64,000 nucleotides of DNA from Miscanthus floridulus. Taxonomy: Eukaryota > Streptophyta > Magnoliopsida > Poales > Poaceae. Below, one piece after another: positions 22,821 through 33,158 of this stretch (positions within the stretch are counted from its first letter, which is position 1; each line of letters begins with the position of its first letter). Under the pieces are notes generated by a model, which was not told where the DNA came from, did not search any database, and saw only the letters and a program-made list of their open reading frames with translations. The position numbers were made by a program, and so were the translations under genes. Location: assembly GCF_019320115.1 (NCBI RefSeq), contig NC_089586.1:2938804-3002803 (forward strand), given 5' to 3'.

Positions 22821-23863
22821 TCCATAACCTCTTGCACCTTACTTGGATCGACTGAAACTCCATTTTCTGATAGAATGTGACCAAGGAAAGGAACTTTCTT
22901 CAACCAGAATTCGCATTTGCTAAACTTAGCATACAGCTTATGATCTCTAAGTCTGGTCAAGACAATTCTCAGATGCTCTTCATGATCCTTCTCGTTCTCG
23001 GAGTACACCAGAATGTCATCGATGAACACCACCACGAACTTATCTAATTCTGGCATGAAAACTGTATTCATCAAAAACATAAAGTATGCAGGAGCATTTG
23101 TCAAGCCAAAGGACATGACAAGATACTCATACAACCCGTATCTAGTGAAAAATGCAGTTTTCGGTATATCTTGTGGCCTAATCTTGATCTGATGATAACC
23201 GAATCTCAAATCTATTTTTGAGAACACCTTAGCCTTGGCTAACTGGTCAAACAGAACATCAATATGAGGCAAGGGATACTTATTCTTGATGGTTACAACG
23301 TTAAGTGGCCTATAATCTACGCACATTCTCAACGTGCCCTCTTTCTTCTTCTTCACAAACAAGGCGGGACATCCCCATTCAGATTTGCTTGGCTGGATAA
23401 ACCCCTTTTTCGATAACTCTTCTAGTTGCTTCTTCAGCTCAACTAATTCATCTGGAGGCATCCGATAGGGTCGCCTTGAAATCGGAGCTGTTCTAGGGAT
23501 TAACTCAATTCCAAACTCAATATCCCTATCTGGCGGAAGACCAGGTAGCTCATCAGGGAATACATTCAGAAACTCACACACTACCAGAATCTGCTGAATA
23601 GGAATAACTTCAGTAGCACATGTAACACTTACAAGGTCTGTTCTCCGAGGCAATGGTACTTGGAAAGTACCCTCACCCAGGGGATCCTTAAGGGTAAGTA
23701 CTCGACTTCTGGTATCTATGACTGCTCCCCAATCCTTCATCCAATTCATCCCTATAATGACATCCAAAACTAGTCCAGGCATAACTATCAAGTTCACTCA
23801 GAACTTCCTGCTACCTAATTCAAGGGTTGCCCCTCAAACCATCCGATTGGTCAAAACATCAGC
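22778..23863 (-). pseudogene. Chromovirus pol: end of protease and reverse transcriptase
   Basis: Frame 23797-22778 begins in the protease C-terminal part ([11 protein letters not shown]). It then has the gypsy reverse transcriptase with [20 protein letters not shown], the [15 protein letters not shown] finger motif, [12 protein letters not shown] and the catalytic FIDDILVYS with both aspartates kept. It ends by frameshift at 22778-22820. The reverse transcriptase itself has no visible active-site loss. A few stops separate it from the upstream gag/protease frame. Confidence 0.88.
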
Positions 23864-25204
23864 TCATGCTGAACTTATACAGTAACCATAACCCAATTCT
23901 GTGCATAGTTGTTCATGTTTCTGTGCAAATGCTTGACTCATAAAAGAATGCGATGATCTAGAATCAAAGAGAACAACTACAGGGTTTTGGTTGATAGGAA
24001 ACTTACCAGCGGTTACGGGCTCTCCCTCAGGAATCTCATCCATAGTCGTACTATGTACCAGAGCATTATAGGTCTGCTTCTTCTTGGGCGGATAAGGACA
24101 AAACCTTGAGAAGTGGACGGGTTGGTCACAATTGTAGCAGGGTCCCCTCACTGTCCCAGCAGATCCCACAGCCCCCTTGGAACTGCCTTGTACCGCAGTT
24201 GCGGCTGCCTTGTTGGGTTGTACTGCCATCTTGTAAGGCTTCTGGGGTCCACGGAAATTCTGACTTCTCTGCTGAGGTGGCCTGAACCTAGCGCCAGGTG
24301 CCGATGGGCGATAGGGAGGACGACCTCCCACAGGTGCTCTTGCTTAGGATGGACCACCTTCAAGGGCTCTCTTGCGAGTCTTGGCTGCGGTGCTGGCGTT
24401 GTTGTTCTTTACCTACTTTAGACAATCGCTGATGAAGTCATTGAATCTAACGCGGTTGTTGGTACCCACATGCTTCATCATTTTTGGATTGAGTCCCCTC
24501 TTGAAACTGGCTATTCTCTTAGCATCGGTGTCAACCATGTCGGGAGCATAACGACACAAGTTGTTGAAGGCATGCAAATATTGCGTCACGGTCTTGGTGC
24601 CCTGATTCAATGCCAAGAACTCTCCCAACTTCATCTCGGTCAGCCCGGGTGGAATATAAACTCCACAGAAGGCCTCAGTGAACTCTCTCTACGAAATCTG
24701 AGCATTTGGAGGGAAGGTGGTGCGATGATGCTTCCACCACATTCCCGCTAGTCCTTGCAACTAATGTGCAGCATACTCCATTTTCAATACCTCAGTCATC
24801 CTCAACACATGGAATTTATCTTCCATAGTGTTGATCCATTCCTCAGCATCGAGTGGCTCTGTTGCTTCCTTGAATATTGGCGGCCTGGTGTCCATAAAAT
24901 CTTTGAAGCTGCTATATTGGTTCACTCCAATGCCACCACCCTGATTGTTACCGCGCTGAACGTTGTTGGCGATGGTGCGTAGAAAATCCTCCATGTTCTT
25001 CTGGGATTGTTCCGCGTTACGTTGACTCCCGAGCAACTGTGCGAGGAACATCTCTGGGGTAAACGGGGGAGGAGGTGGCAAATGCGGTTCATGGGGAGGC
25101 TCATTGTTGTTGTCGTGGTTTCCACCACCACCATCGGTCCCCGCACCGTTAGCACCGGTCTCAGCGGCCTCATACGTGGTACGGCGAGTGTTTGTCATCT
25201 GCAT
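23864..25204 (-). pseudogene. Chromovirus gag and start of protease
   Basis: Gag starts at 25204 (MQMTNTRRTTYEAAE). An acidic/proline-rich N-terminus is followed by the retrotransposon gag domain (IFKEATEPLDAEEWINTMEDKF, then LNQGTKTVTQYLHAFNNLCRYAPD). A basic linker and a zinc knuckle CYNCDQPVHFSRFC (C-x2-C-x4-H-x4-C) come next, then the protease region where the catalytic DSG reads DSR (VVVLFDSRSSHSF, about 23960). The recognisable blocks are all in one phase, broken by stops at about 24758, 24695, 24410 and 24342. The DSG change would inactivate the aspartic protease. Confidence 0.85.
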
Positions 25205-25562
25205 ATTTCAGCAACAAGTAATGATTGAGTGAAGCTGTAATAATTGCGAGTGAAGGAAAAATTATGCCGTACTGAATTTACTGGAGAGAATAAATTCATA
25301 CAATAAAACAGAGGCACAACAATCACATCCCAATTAAAACAACATCACTTAATCAAATTACTTCAACAGCAAACATCGCGTCCATACAACCAAATTGCCA
25401 GCATACATACACTAGACTTTTATGCGTTCAGATATCGCATTCTTAATCAAGTTCCAACCACATGCCAAGTCTCATAAGTTCGAAGCAAAATACGTTAGGT
25501 TACATGCCAACAAAAGAAATGTCATCGCGACAGGACCTAGATACTAGCGCAAGGCAACTAGC
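25205..25562. other. Spacer between chromovirus ORF0 and gag
   Basis: 358 bases, AT-rich, no frame of note on either strand. ORF0 and gag are in different phases, so gag would need internal initiation, a separate transcript or splicing. Confidence 0.5.
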
Positions 25563-26552
25563 CTACTCCTCGGGGCCATCGTCGGGATCAGAGATGTCAC
25601 CATCGCCCCCAGGTGAAACTATAGGCTCGTCCTCATTGTCGTCGTCGATGTCCATGCTAGCGGCGTCTGGAGGAGCATATGGGCCAACCCCATTGTAGAG
25701 CGCATGAAACTCCTCGTGCAGGTTGACGTTGTACTCCTCTAGCTCATCGACCCTCTGTAGCAGAAGGTCCCTCTCGTCCTAGGCTTTATTCCTTTCCTAA
25801 ACCAACTGTCCAATCATGCGGTCTACATTGTTGTTGGCTTGAGTCAACGTATGCACCCGCTGCATAGCTCTATCACCTCTCTCAACCGCCTGGTTCCGCT
25901 GTAAGTTCATATCCGCTAACTGCTCCTGCAAACTAGCTATAGCACGTGCCTATCTCTTCTTCTACTTTCTCCCCTTGAGCTTATCCTGACCACATAAGCC
26001 AGTCAAAGTCCAGTAGGTACTCTCAAGACCCTCATACGCTCTGATGGCAGCGAACATAGCACTCATAGCCTGATCGTCGCTAGCCTGTCCCTCAGCTGGA
26101 CCTCTGACCAAGGCACTTCCCTGAGGCTAAACCTAAATAGCATCACGAGGATCATCCCTAGGAAAAGTGCCAGCTAGAGCTGCTACAAGCTCACTGGGAA
26201 ATATGCTCATGATATCCCTGATGACACGAAAGGCTGCTCCCTCCGCACCCTCAGCAGGAGTGCGACCCTCAAACTCCAAGTGCCAACCATCCCAATCTGG
26301 AGCATCACCAAGAGCAGGAACCGTGATCTCTACCACTGCAAGTCCATCCTCTGCTAACTGGCTCTCATTCCAAGAGTACACCAGCTCTTGACCCTCTGGG
26401 TACCCCACATCATGGAGCACTCTCCAAAGCAAGGTCGGCATGCCAAACTCGCTCAAGAAGGTGTCCGTGGTGCGGTGCTCCCTCAAGGCCAACGGACATC
26501 AAGGTGCTCTTCCTCCAGTGGACTTACGGGCGGTCTGCTTCGTGCGAGCCAT
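25563..26552 (-). pseudogene. Chromovirus ORF0 with histone H3-tail N-terminus
   Basis: This minus-strand frame of 329 codons lies between the primer-binding site and gag. It starts with ATG at 26552, reads MARTKQTARKSTGGRAP and ends with TAG at 25565-25563. Residues 2-17 equal histone H3 positions 1-16 except Lys14 to Arg; K4, K9 and S10 are kept. Similarity stops after Pro16. Residues 20-139 are a unique, possibly globular part (LLWRVLHDVGYP, WDGWHLEFEGRTPAEGAEGAA). Residues about 195-285 look coiled-coil (ASLQEQLADMNLQRN, LLLQRVDELEEYN), and the last 30 are highly acidic (DIDDDNEDE). Internal stops are at codons 18 (TGA), 140, 142, 197, 201, 252 and 258 (all TAG); no frameshift. Codon 18 TGA falls where H3 has Arg17. 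Extra ORFs before gag are known in some rice gypsy elements; I know no function for this one. This copy is dead, but the shape suggests a chromatin-reader decoy or targeting protein. Confidence 0.85.
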
Positions 26553-27325
26553 TTGTAGCAAAAGTTCTTTTATTACCCCGTGGAAATATATTTTAGGTAA
26601 TACAACTTTTATCAAAATGAGATAATCAATTTATAAGGGAAGGAATGCATGACATGAATGAAATGCACAAGTAATATGATGTATGTACGTGCCGTACGTT
26701 CTCACAAACTTATGAAATACATAATTTCTAGTGACGAATTCGGTGGCATACAAACGATCTCTCAATTACGTAGCTAATACGTTCTACACGATAGCATTGT
26801 TATGTACCTGCAGAAGATTCATTTCAGCCCAATTCCCAATAAATGCATAAAAGCAGTAAATTTTATCTACACGCTCTACATGAATCCATAGATACGTGTA
26901 CAACAGTAGTAACTACCCGAACCATCGCCCTATTGACGGCATCGCCTCAACAGACGGAAGACCCACACATGACGTACCTTTGTAAAACATGCGTAGAACA
27001 TGTAATTACTCCAGCATCATATAAACATTCACCCTAGATCGACGGTGTATCCGATCATGCTCTCACAACTCACACTTACCGAGGCGTAGAGGCAATTGAT
27101 CCATACATTACCACTCAAACAAGTGGCACTCATACAATAGCATGCCGTATGAGCGACGAAAGAGAAATATGATGCAAGAACCCCAAGTCAGTACTTAATT
27201 AAGCCACCTAAAGTCCTTAGCTGGGCATAAAGGATATGACCACTGGCATACTTTTTAGTTTGGAAATCACATTTTTCAAATGCCTTTTTGTTTTAAATAC
27301 ACTTGTGAACAGTAACACGCTAAAT
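26553..27325. other. 5' leader of the chromovirus
   Basis: About 770 bases between ORF0 and the primer-binding site, AT-rich, no coding signal seen. Such untranslated leaders usually carry packaging signals, which I cannot identify. Confidence 0.5.
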
Positions 27326-27340
27326 CATGCTCTGATGCCA
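27326..27340 (-). promoter_or_regulatory. Primer-binding site of the chromovirus (initiator Met tRNA type)
   Basis: On the minus strand TGGCATCAGAGCATG starts two bases inside the 5' LTR. It differs at one base from TGGTATCAGAGC, the complement of the plant initiator tRNA-Met 3' end. Confidence 0.8.
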
Positions 27341-27342
27341 GC

Positions 27343-30102
27343 TGTAACAGAACCAACCAATTATACAAAATTAAGTAAGAAAATCATCCACCAGAGCAGA
27401 CGATTTAACAAACTTAAGCCTGTATAACCCGGTAGTCCGTGAAATCATGAAGGATTTCAAACCAACTCACATCCCAGTCAAGATCGTAATAAGTTTAGCG
27501 GTCACCATCACATATTACATAAAAGTTCGCATCTCAGATACATCAGAGTTTAAGCATAGTTATTACAAAACGAGTTCAAATAAAAGTAGCGGAAGCCATT
27601 TGTTCAAAACCACACACACTCACACAGAGTTCAAATACAGTGCCAGCTAATGATCATCTCCAACAAAAGCATCAGACGAGACATAAGGAATGACCATGCC
27701 CATGGTCCTAAGCATCACCCATCGCAGGATAAAGGTAGTTGATACAGTAGCCATAATACATCTGCCCATCTGCAACAAGTGGGAATAAAACCCTGAGTAC
27801 AAAAAGGTACTCAGCTAGACTTACCCGACATAACTGAAAATAAGTGACACCAAGGATTATGAAGGCTTTATAGTAGGGTAGCTGACTCATTTGCAAAATG
27901 AAGCATTTTTAGCATTTCAAGAACCTTTCTAAAAGCATTATTGCCAAATTAACTATTTATAACCTGTCGACTAGATTTGCACCTACACTAGAGCAAACAT
28001 GTGATTAAGCCAATAATGATAACCAATGACCATTAAACAACTTTCATAATGTCATATTCATTATAACTGTCCAAGTGTTCCATCAACATTACTACGATGA
28101 AGTCACTCAAGTCAAGTGCTCACTATCCAGGAGCGATGGCGATTCGAATCGATTCCTAACCAGCTGGTGATTTATTCCTTACACAAAAATAACAAGCTAT
28201 GGCATGATTATGAACATGAAAATACTTTATACTGTGAAAAGTGTCAAACAACAGAGGAAATATTTTTCCTATGTTCTACCCAGCAAATAATCACTGTACA
28301 AAAATTATCACATGCATATTTTATACAAATTTTGCTCTCTAGCAAAAATAACAAAAATTAGCCATTAAAGGCACTTGAACTACACCTCATACTTTTTCTA
28401 CAGCACATGCATGACACATATTTTTCCTAGGAAGTACATTACATAAGAAGATTAACAAACTTGGAAATCATATTTTTCTGAAGCTTATAGGTTTTTCTAC
28501 ACATTTTTCAATTTATCAGCAATATCAAGGATTAAATAAAGCTCTACAGAAAAGTATCTCAAAAATAACATGCAATAATTTTCTCATGTAGATCTAGTGA
28601 CAAGGAACCTAGAAAAATTTATTTCAAAAGATTTGGAGCAAATTTAAGTATACAAACATTTTCCAAATCATTTCTCTTTTCAAATAATAAAAGAAAAACT
28701 GAAAACGTAATTTTCCTATTACTACTGGGCTGGCCCGTGGAAACCAGCTGGCCCATGGCCACTTTCGGCCTATGCAGTCCGAGTGAAGGGGAAGGGCGGC
28801 CTGGCTCGGGGCTTTGGCCCACGGCCACTTGGCCCAGCTCGGCCGAGGCGAAGGGGTCACGCCCCGTCGGCGCTCCGGACGACACGGTGGCGCGGCATGC
28901 TCGCGTGCGGGCACCTCCCGGTCACAGCAAGGGACGGGGGGCGCGCACAAGATGCGCAAGGGCAAGGCGGGCACGGTGCACGCGGAAGGAGGAAGATAGG
29001 AAGGTAGAGCCGGGCTGTCCACGCGGGCACGAGCTCCGGCGAGCTCGGCCACGGCGGTGCGGAGACGAAAACTGACCACAACCGCCTCTCATCTCGACGA
29101 CGGTAGCCGAACGTAGGCGCAAATGATGGAGCTTAACGAGGCGGAGTTGTGGACTAGAAGTAGGCGGTGGAGGTGAGGTGGAGCTCGTGCGAGGCGGCGG
29201 CGGAGGGGGTGCGGTGCTCAGCGGCGCTGTGCTCTACCGCGGTGAGAGGAGGGGCAAGCACGGGAGAGCGAGAGAGCGGGCAGGAGTGAGTGGAGAGGAG
29301 CGCAGCGCGGCTCGGCAAGTGTAGGCGCACGAGTGGAGGTGGAGTCAGGCCGTGGCTGCCGTGCGGCGGGCGTCGCCGGTGCATGGTCGCCACGCGGCGA
29401 TCGCGTTCTGACGCGGTCGGGACGCGGCGCGGGCGAACGGCGCGGCACAGCGCGGAGGCAGGCCAGACGCGCGTGGGGCTGGGCTGGGCCGAGGCGAGGT
29501 GGGCTGGCGCGGGCGCGGGAGGTTCGCTGGGCCGGCTTCGGCCGTGGGCCGAGAAACGGGGCGACGACCCGCGAAAGGAGAACACATTTTTCTAAATTTC
29601 TATTTTTAATAAATTTTCAAATATCAGTTTTTAAATATCATTTTGAGCAAGAAAATGACATCTTTTGAAAATGGCCCAAAAATAAAAGTTGCTTAGAATT
29701 TAATCCTCTACAACTTTGCTTTTATGTCCAAAGTCCAATTCTTGCTAGATTTTGAATTATAAATTTAAAGTCAATTTTAACTCAAAACCCTAATTTTGGA
29801 GAATTATTTTTAAAGCAAAATTTGGCAATAATTTAAATACAAACTTTGCTCCAAAAATTGTGCTAAATAATTCTAGATGATTTACAATCATTGCCAAACA
29901 AGTTCTACTAACCTAGCATGCATAATTAGGGCAAAAACAACTCTAAACAAGTGTATGCAACATTTACGTTTCACGAGCATGTTTCGTATGTTTTGAAGCA
30001 GGGTTTCAGTTATTATTTACATGATTAGGCATGTATGATTAAGATGCTTGATGATGCATGGTTTGCAGTGCCTAAATGCTGGCATAACACCGGGGTGTTA
30101 CA
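27343..30102 (-). repeat. 5' LTR of the chromovirus
   Basis: 2760 bases, TG...CA. In the first 260 bases it differs from the partner LTR at about eight places, all transitions in which this copy has T for C or A for G (for example CGACC to CAACC, TACGAAAT to TACAAAAT). That bias suggests decay of methylated cytosines mainly in this copy. Confidence 0.9.
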
Positions 30103-30107
30103 ACGAC

Positions 30108-31079
30108 CTGATCTCATCTATAGATCGGGTTGACAAGAAGCTCGCCGAGTGTTTGTCGCTCATAGAGTCGGTCCTAGATTGGTCCACTCACGACAATGAG
30201 TGTCCTCTGTTGCAGGTGGTTCACCCTAAGCGCTCCGCTCGATCACGCCGTCCGAGGTGGCAAGATGCAGATCTGACCATCACAACTCCACAAGGGCGCA
30301 CAGTGCAGCTCTGACCGCTCTCCAGATCTGACCAGCCCAGGGTTGGTCGGCAACGTCCAATGCAGGATCCCGTGATGGCTCACCCCTACAGGCTGGCCAA
30401 CGCGTTCGCTTTATATCAAGGGCCCCTGCATGATCTCTACGCCGACCAGATCGGCAACATTCACTCGCTCGCCGAGCTCGTTTTGTCGAGCGCCGATCAG
30501 TTTGCACCAGCCACAAACATGGTGCAAATTTGTCAACTCGATGACGACTCTTTGCTCTCGATCTTGGAGGCAGATCTAGGGGCAGAATCGAAAGGCCCCA
30601 CCAAAACTGTCACCGAGACTATCACTGACCTCATCACCAGCTCTCCATCCCTGCCTAGATGCTTTCCTAGGGATATCTTCATGATCAGCACCGACAGTGC
30701 TACTCGCGATGGGGAGACTAACGCTCAATGCGCCGCACGAGAAGGAAGAAATGCCAATCGTGCTTGGCGCCACGGAGAAGCAGACACCGTTGTAGCCGCA
30801 GCGAACGCTAATCTTGGCATGGTCGATGGTGGTGGCGCTGCCCATAACCTAGGGGCACCGTGTAGTCCACAACCTCAATGAGGAATTCATCCAAGTTGAT
30901 GGGCATGAGGTCCTACCGACACCGAGCACCAACCTCGTTGTCGCCATGAACAGAGCTGGGCAGGCTCGCGCCGTCACCAGAGTCGCCAAAGCCACCGCCA
31001 TGCTCAAAGCAACTGCGATTTAGGTCAACGAAAATCACCAAAATCAGGCGCCATCCCACTCCACCTCTTCAAACCGATC
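30108..31079 (+). pseudogene. Outer element gag, middle fragment between the two insertions
   Basis: The segment continues gag of the outer element: DLISSIDRVDKKLAECLSLIE at its start parallels LDPIDRVGIKLAETLALV in the Tat-type gag at about 43300, so both share the N-terminal gag region. A frame from 30360 to 30881 (MQDPVMAHPYRLANAFALYQ...) follows in a different phase. The segment ends at the next target duplication, CACTG at 31080-31084. Several stops and frameshifts. Confidence 0.6.
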
Positions 31080-31084
31080 CACTG

Positions 31085-31557
31085 TGTCGACGAAATATAG
31101 TCGGCAGTCTACCTAGGGGTATGCCCAAGATAGTAGATTGTCGGCAGACAGATGCGCAAGCCACAAACAAGACGGTGACGCAAGACAGACATGAGGTTTT
31201 ATCCAGGTTCGGCCGCCAAGAAGGCGTAATACCTACATCCCGCGTCTGATTTGTATTGATGTATGTCAATGAGAGATGTTTTTTAGAGGGGTCCCCTGCC
31301 CACCTTATATAGTCCGGGGGGCAGGGTTACAGATCTGGAAACTAATCCTAGTCAGTTACAATTGCCATATGTGGCCGGATAAAGATTCCTATTCTAACCG
31401 ACCAGGATCCTGCTTGATCGCCAAATCTGCCTTGACTCCTTGTGCGGGACTCCGACCAGGTTGGCTGGGCCGCACGTCATCTTTTAGGTGGACTAGACCC
31501 ATCGATCCGGGCCGGCTCAAGCTTAGCCGTAAGGGTATAGGGGTTAATACCCCCACA
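31085..31557 (-). repeat. 3' LTR of the Tat-type element
   Basis: 473 bases; carries minus-strand TATA (GGACTATATAAGGTGG, about 31294-31310). Nearly identical to the LTR at 43699-44172, with scattered single-base changes. The minus-strand bases outside it (GGTGCTCGGGGACTAGC, 31558-31574) form the polypurine tract. Confidence 0.9.
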
Positions 31558-32640
31558 GCTAGTCCCCGAGCACCATGTATTATGCTGTGACACGCCATTT
31601 CAACCTTCTCCGACAAGTAAGGCTCGAGTCCTTGACATCTCTGACCACCGTCGTCACCGGAGAAATAGGTTGTCCGAAGAATGTATGGTGCTCTTAAGAA
31701 AAAAGAAAAAGATTTCCGTCCTAGGAAGTGTGCCACTTGTATTTCTGAAGAGAAATGTAAGTGGTCTTGAAGCGTAGCGTCCTTGAACATCAGAGGCGTA
31801 GGGGTCGAAAAACAAACACATTCACCGCAAGGTGAAGTGTGCCCACTTAGTCCCCGAGCCTAGTAGTAGGTGACGTAGGCACGTGGTGCCAGGGTCTAGA
31901 AAGAATTCCTAGTTAAGTTGAGAACCCAATTGCCGTACAGGCAATACGAGATGCACCGGCAGGTGCATCGTACCGATGTAGTCCCCGAGCTTGCTGGAAG
32001 GCAAAGTATGAGCCTTGTAGCATGGTCTAAATAAATGTCTCTCCACTATATGTGAGTACAAATCACACGTCGCCAAGGAGAACAATTCTCTGAGCAGTGA
32101 TCGGGACAGTCCCCGAGCACATTGATAATCCTTACAATCATTCAAAGCACAGAGGTCGAGTAAAACACATTCACCGCAAGGTGAAGTGTGCCCACTTAGT
32201 TCCCGAGCCTGGTAGTAGGTGACATATGTTCATGGTGCCAGGGTCTAAAAAAGAATTCCCAGTTAAGTTGAGAACCCAATTGCCGTACAGGCAATACGAG
32301 ATGCACCGGCAGGTGCATCGTACCGACGTAGTCCCCGAGCTTGCTAGAAGGCGAAGTATGAGCCTTGTAGCAAGGTCTAAATAAGTGTCTCTCAACTGTA
32401 TGTGAGTACAAATCACATGTAGCTGAGGAGAACCATTCTTCAAGCAATGGTCAGGACAGTCCCCGAGCACATCAGTTGTTGGAGCAGTCTCCGAGCACGG
32501 TTTGGTCGGTGCAGTCCCCGAGCACGGCAGTGGTCGGAGCAATCCCCGAGCACGGTAGTGGTCTTGGCAGTCCACGAGCACGACAGTGGTCTAAGTAGTC
32601 CCCGAGCACGACAATGGTCTGGGCAGTCCCCGAGCATTGT
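31558..32640 (-). repeat. 3' region of the Tat-type element: repeated PPT-like motif
   Basis: The motif AGTCCCCGAGC (GCTCGGGGACT on the element's sense strand) abuts the LTR as the polypurine tract and recurs in exact or one-base-changed form at about 31849, 31980, 32108, 32198, 32330, 32458, 32486, 32513, 32541, 32569, 32598 and 32624. Two arrangements are seen. A block of about 350 bases is duplicated in tandem (31817-32166 and 32166-32467). A 27-29-base minisatellite (CAGTCCCCGAGCACGnnAGTGGTC) fills 32456-32640. Each large unit has short hairpins: TTCACC-GCAA-GGTGAA and GATGCACC-GGCA-GGTGCATC. Confidence 0.8.
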
Positions 32641-33158
32641 AGTTGTCTGATCCATCCTTTTGCACAAGACAAGCATCGAAAATACGAACGCCATTCGTAT
32701 ATTATTTGGTGTATTTATTTATCTCCTTTCTCTACCAAGTCCAGTCTGACACGTCTGGTCAAAGAAACAGACGGGTATAGTATGTCACTCTGTCTTCTTG
32801 CTCTTTTCTGGCAAACAATCGCTTGACACCTGTATGGAGGTGTGTCAGTGTGGGCCCTCTTACGCTATCAACGAAGAGGCGCGTACACTGGTAACGATGG
32901 AGCGCGTTTATTGGCGTAGATCTTGAGGTTGTGTGAACAACCGTTTACGGCGCGTGCGCACATCACCCAAGAATCTTAGGTGGACGAAACGATAGAGCCC
33001 TTTGTTATTTATAATATAGATCTGGTAAGTTACTTTTACCGATCCTCATTGTCATTCACCGCCGCAACCTTCTTCTTCCTCTTGCCAAACCCTATTCCAC
33101 CAAAAATCATCACCAATCCCCTCGCCGCCGCATCCACCCCCTTAGCAAAGGCAGATTA
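32641..33158 (+). promoter_or_regulatory. Probable promoter and leader of the antisense ORF
   Basis: A TATA-like ATTTATAATATAG lies at about 33007-33019 on the plus strand, roughly 140 bases before the antisense ORF's ATG. It is followed by a C-rich, CT-rich leader (TTCTTCTTCCTCTTGCC, CCGCCGCATCC) typical of plant 5' UTRs. No other gene. Confidence 0.45.

Larger units (their letters stand above)
17920..30102 (-). mobile_element. Complete Ty3/gypsy chromovirus with ORF0, inserted in outer gag
   Basis: LTRs 17920-20683 and 27343-30102 both begin TGTAACAG on the plus strand and end GGTGTTACA; target duplication ACGAC at 17915-17919 and 30103-30107. On the minus strand the order is LTR, primer-binding site, ORF0, gag, protease, reverse transcriptase, RNase H, integrase with a long C-terminal tail, polypurine tract, LTR. 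The pol order and integrase type make it gypsy; very long LTRs and the extended integrase end suggest a chromovirus of the Tekay/Del kind (inference). Gag to pol is one phase apart from one frameshift near 22780-22820 and several stops. Size 12,183 bases. Confidence 0.92.

Noticed and set aside
26501..26552. Histone H3 pseudogene or captured H3 gene
   Set aside because: Only the first 16 residues match; the same unbroken phase continues for over 300 codons of unrelated sequence in the usual ORF0 position of the element.
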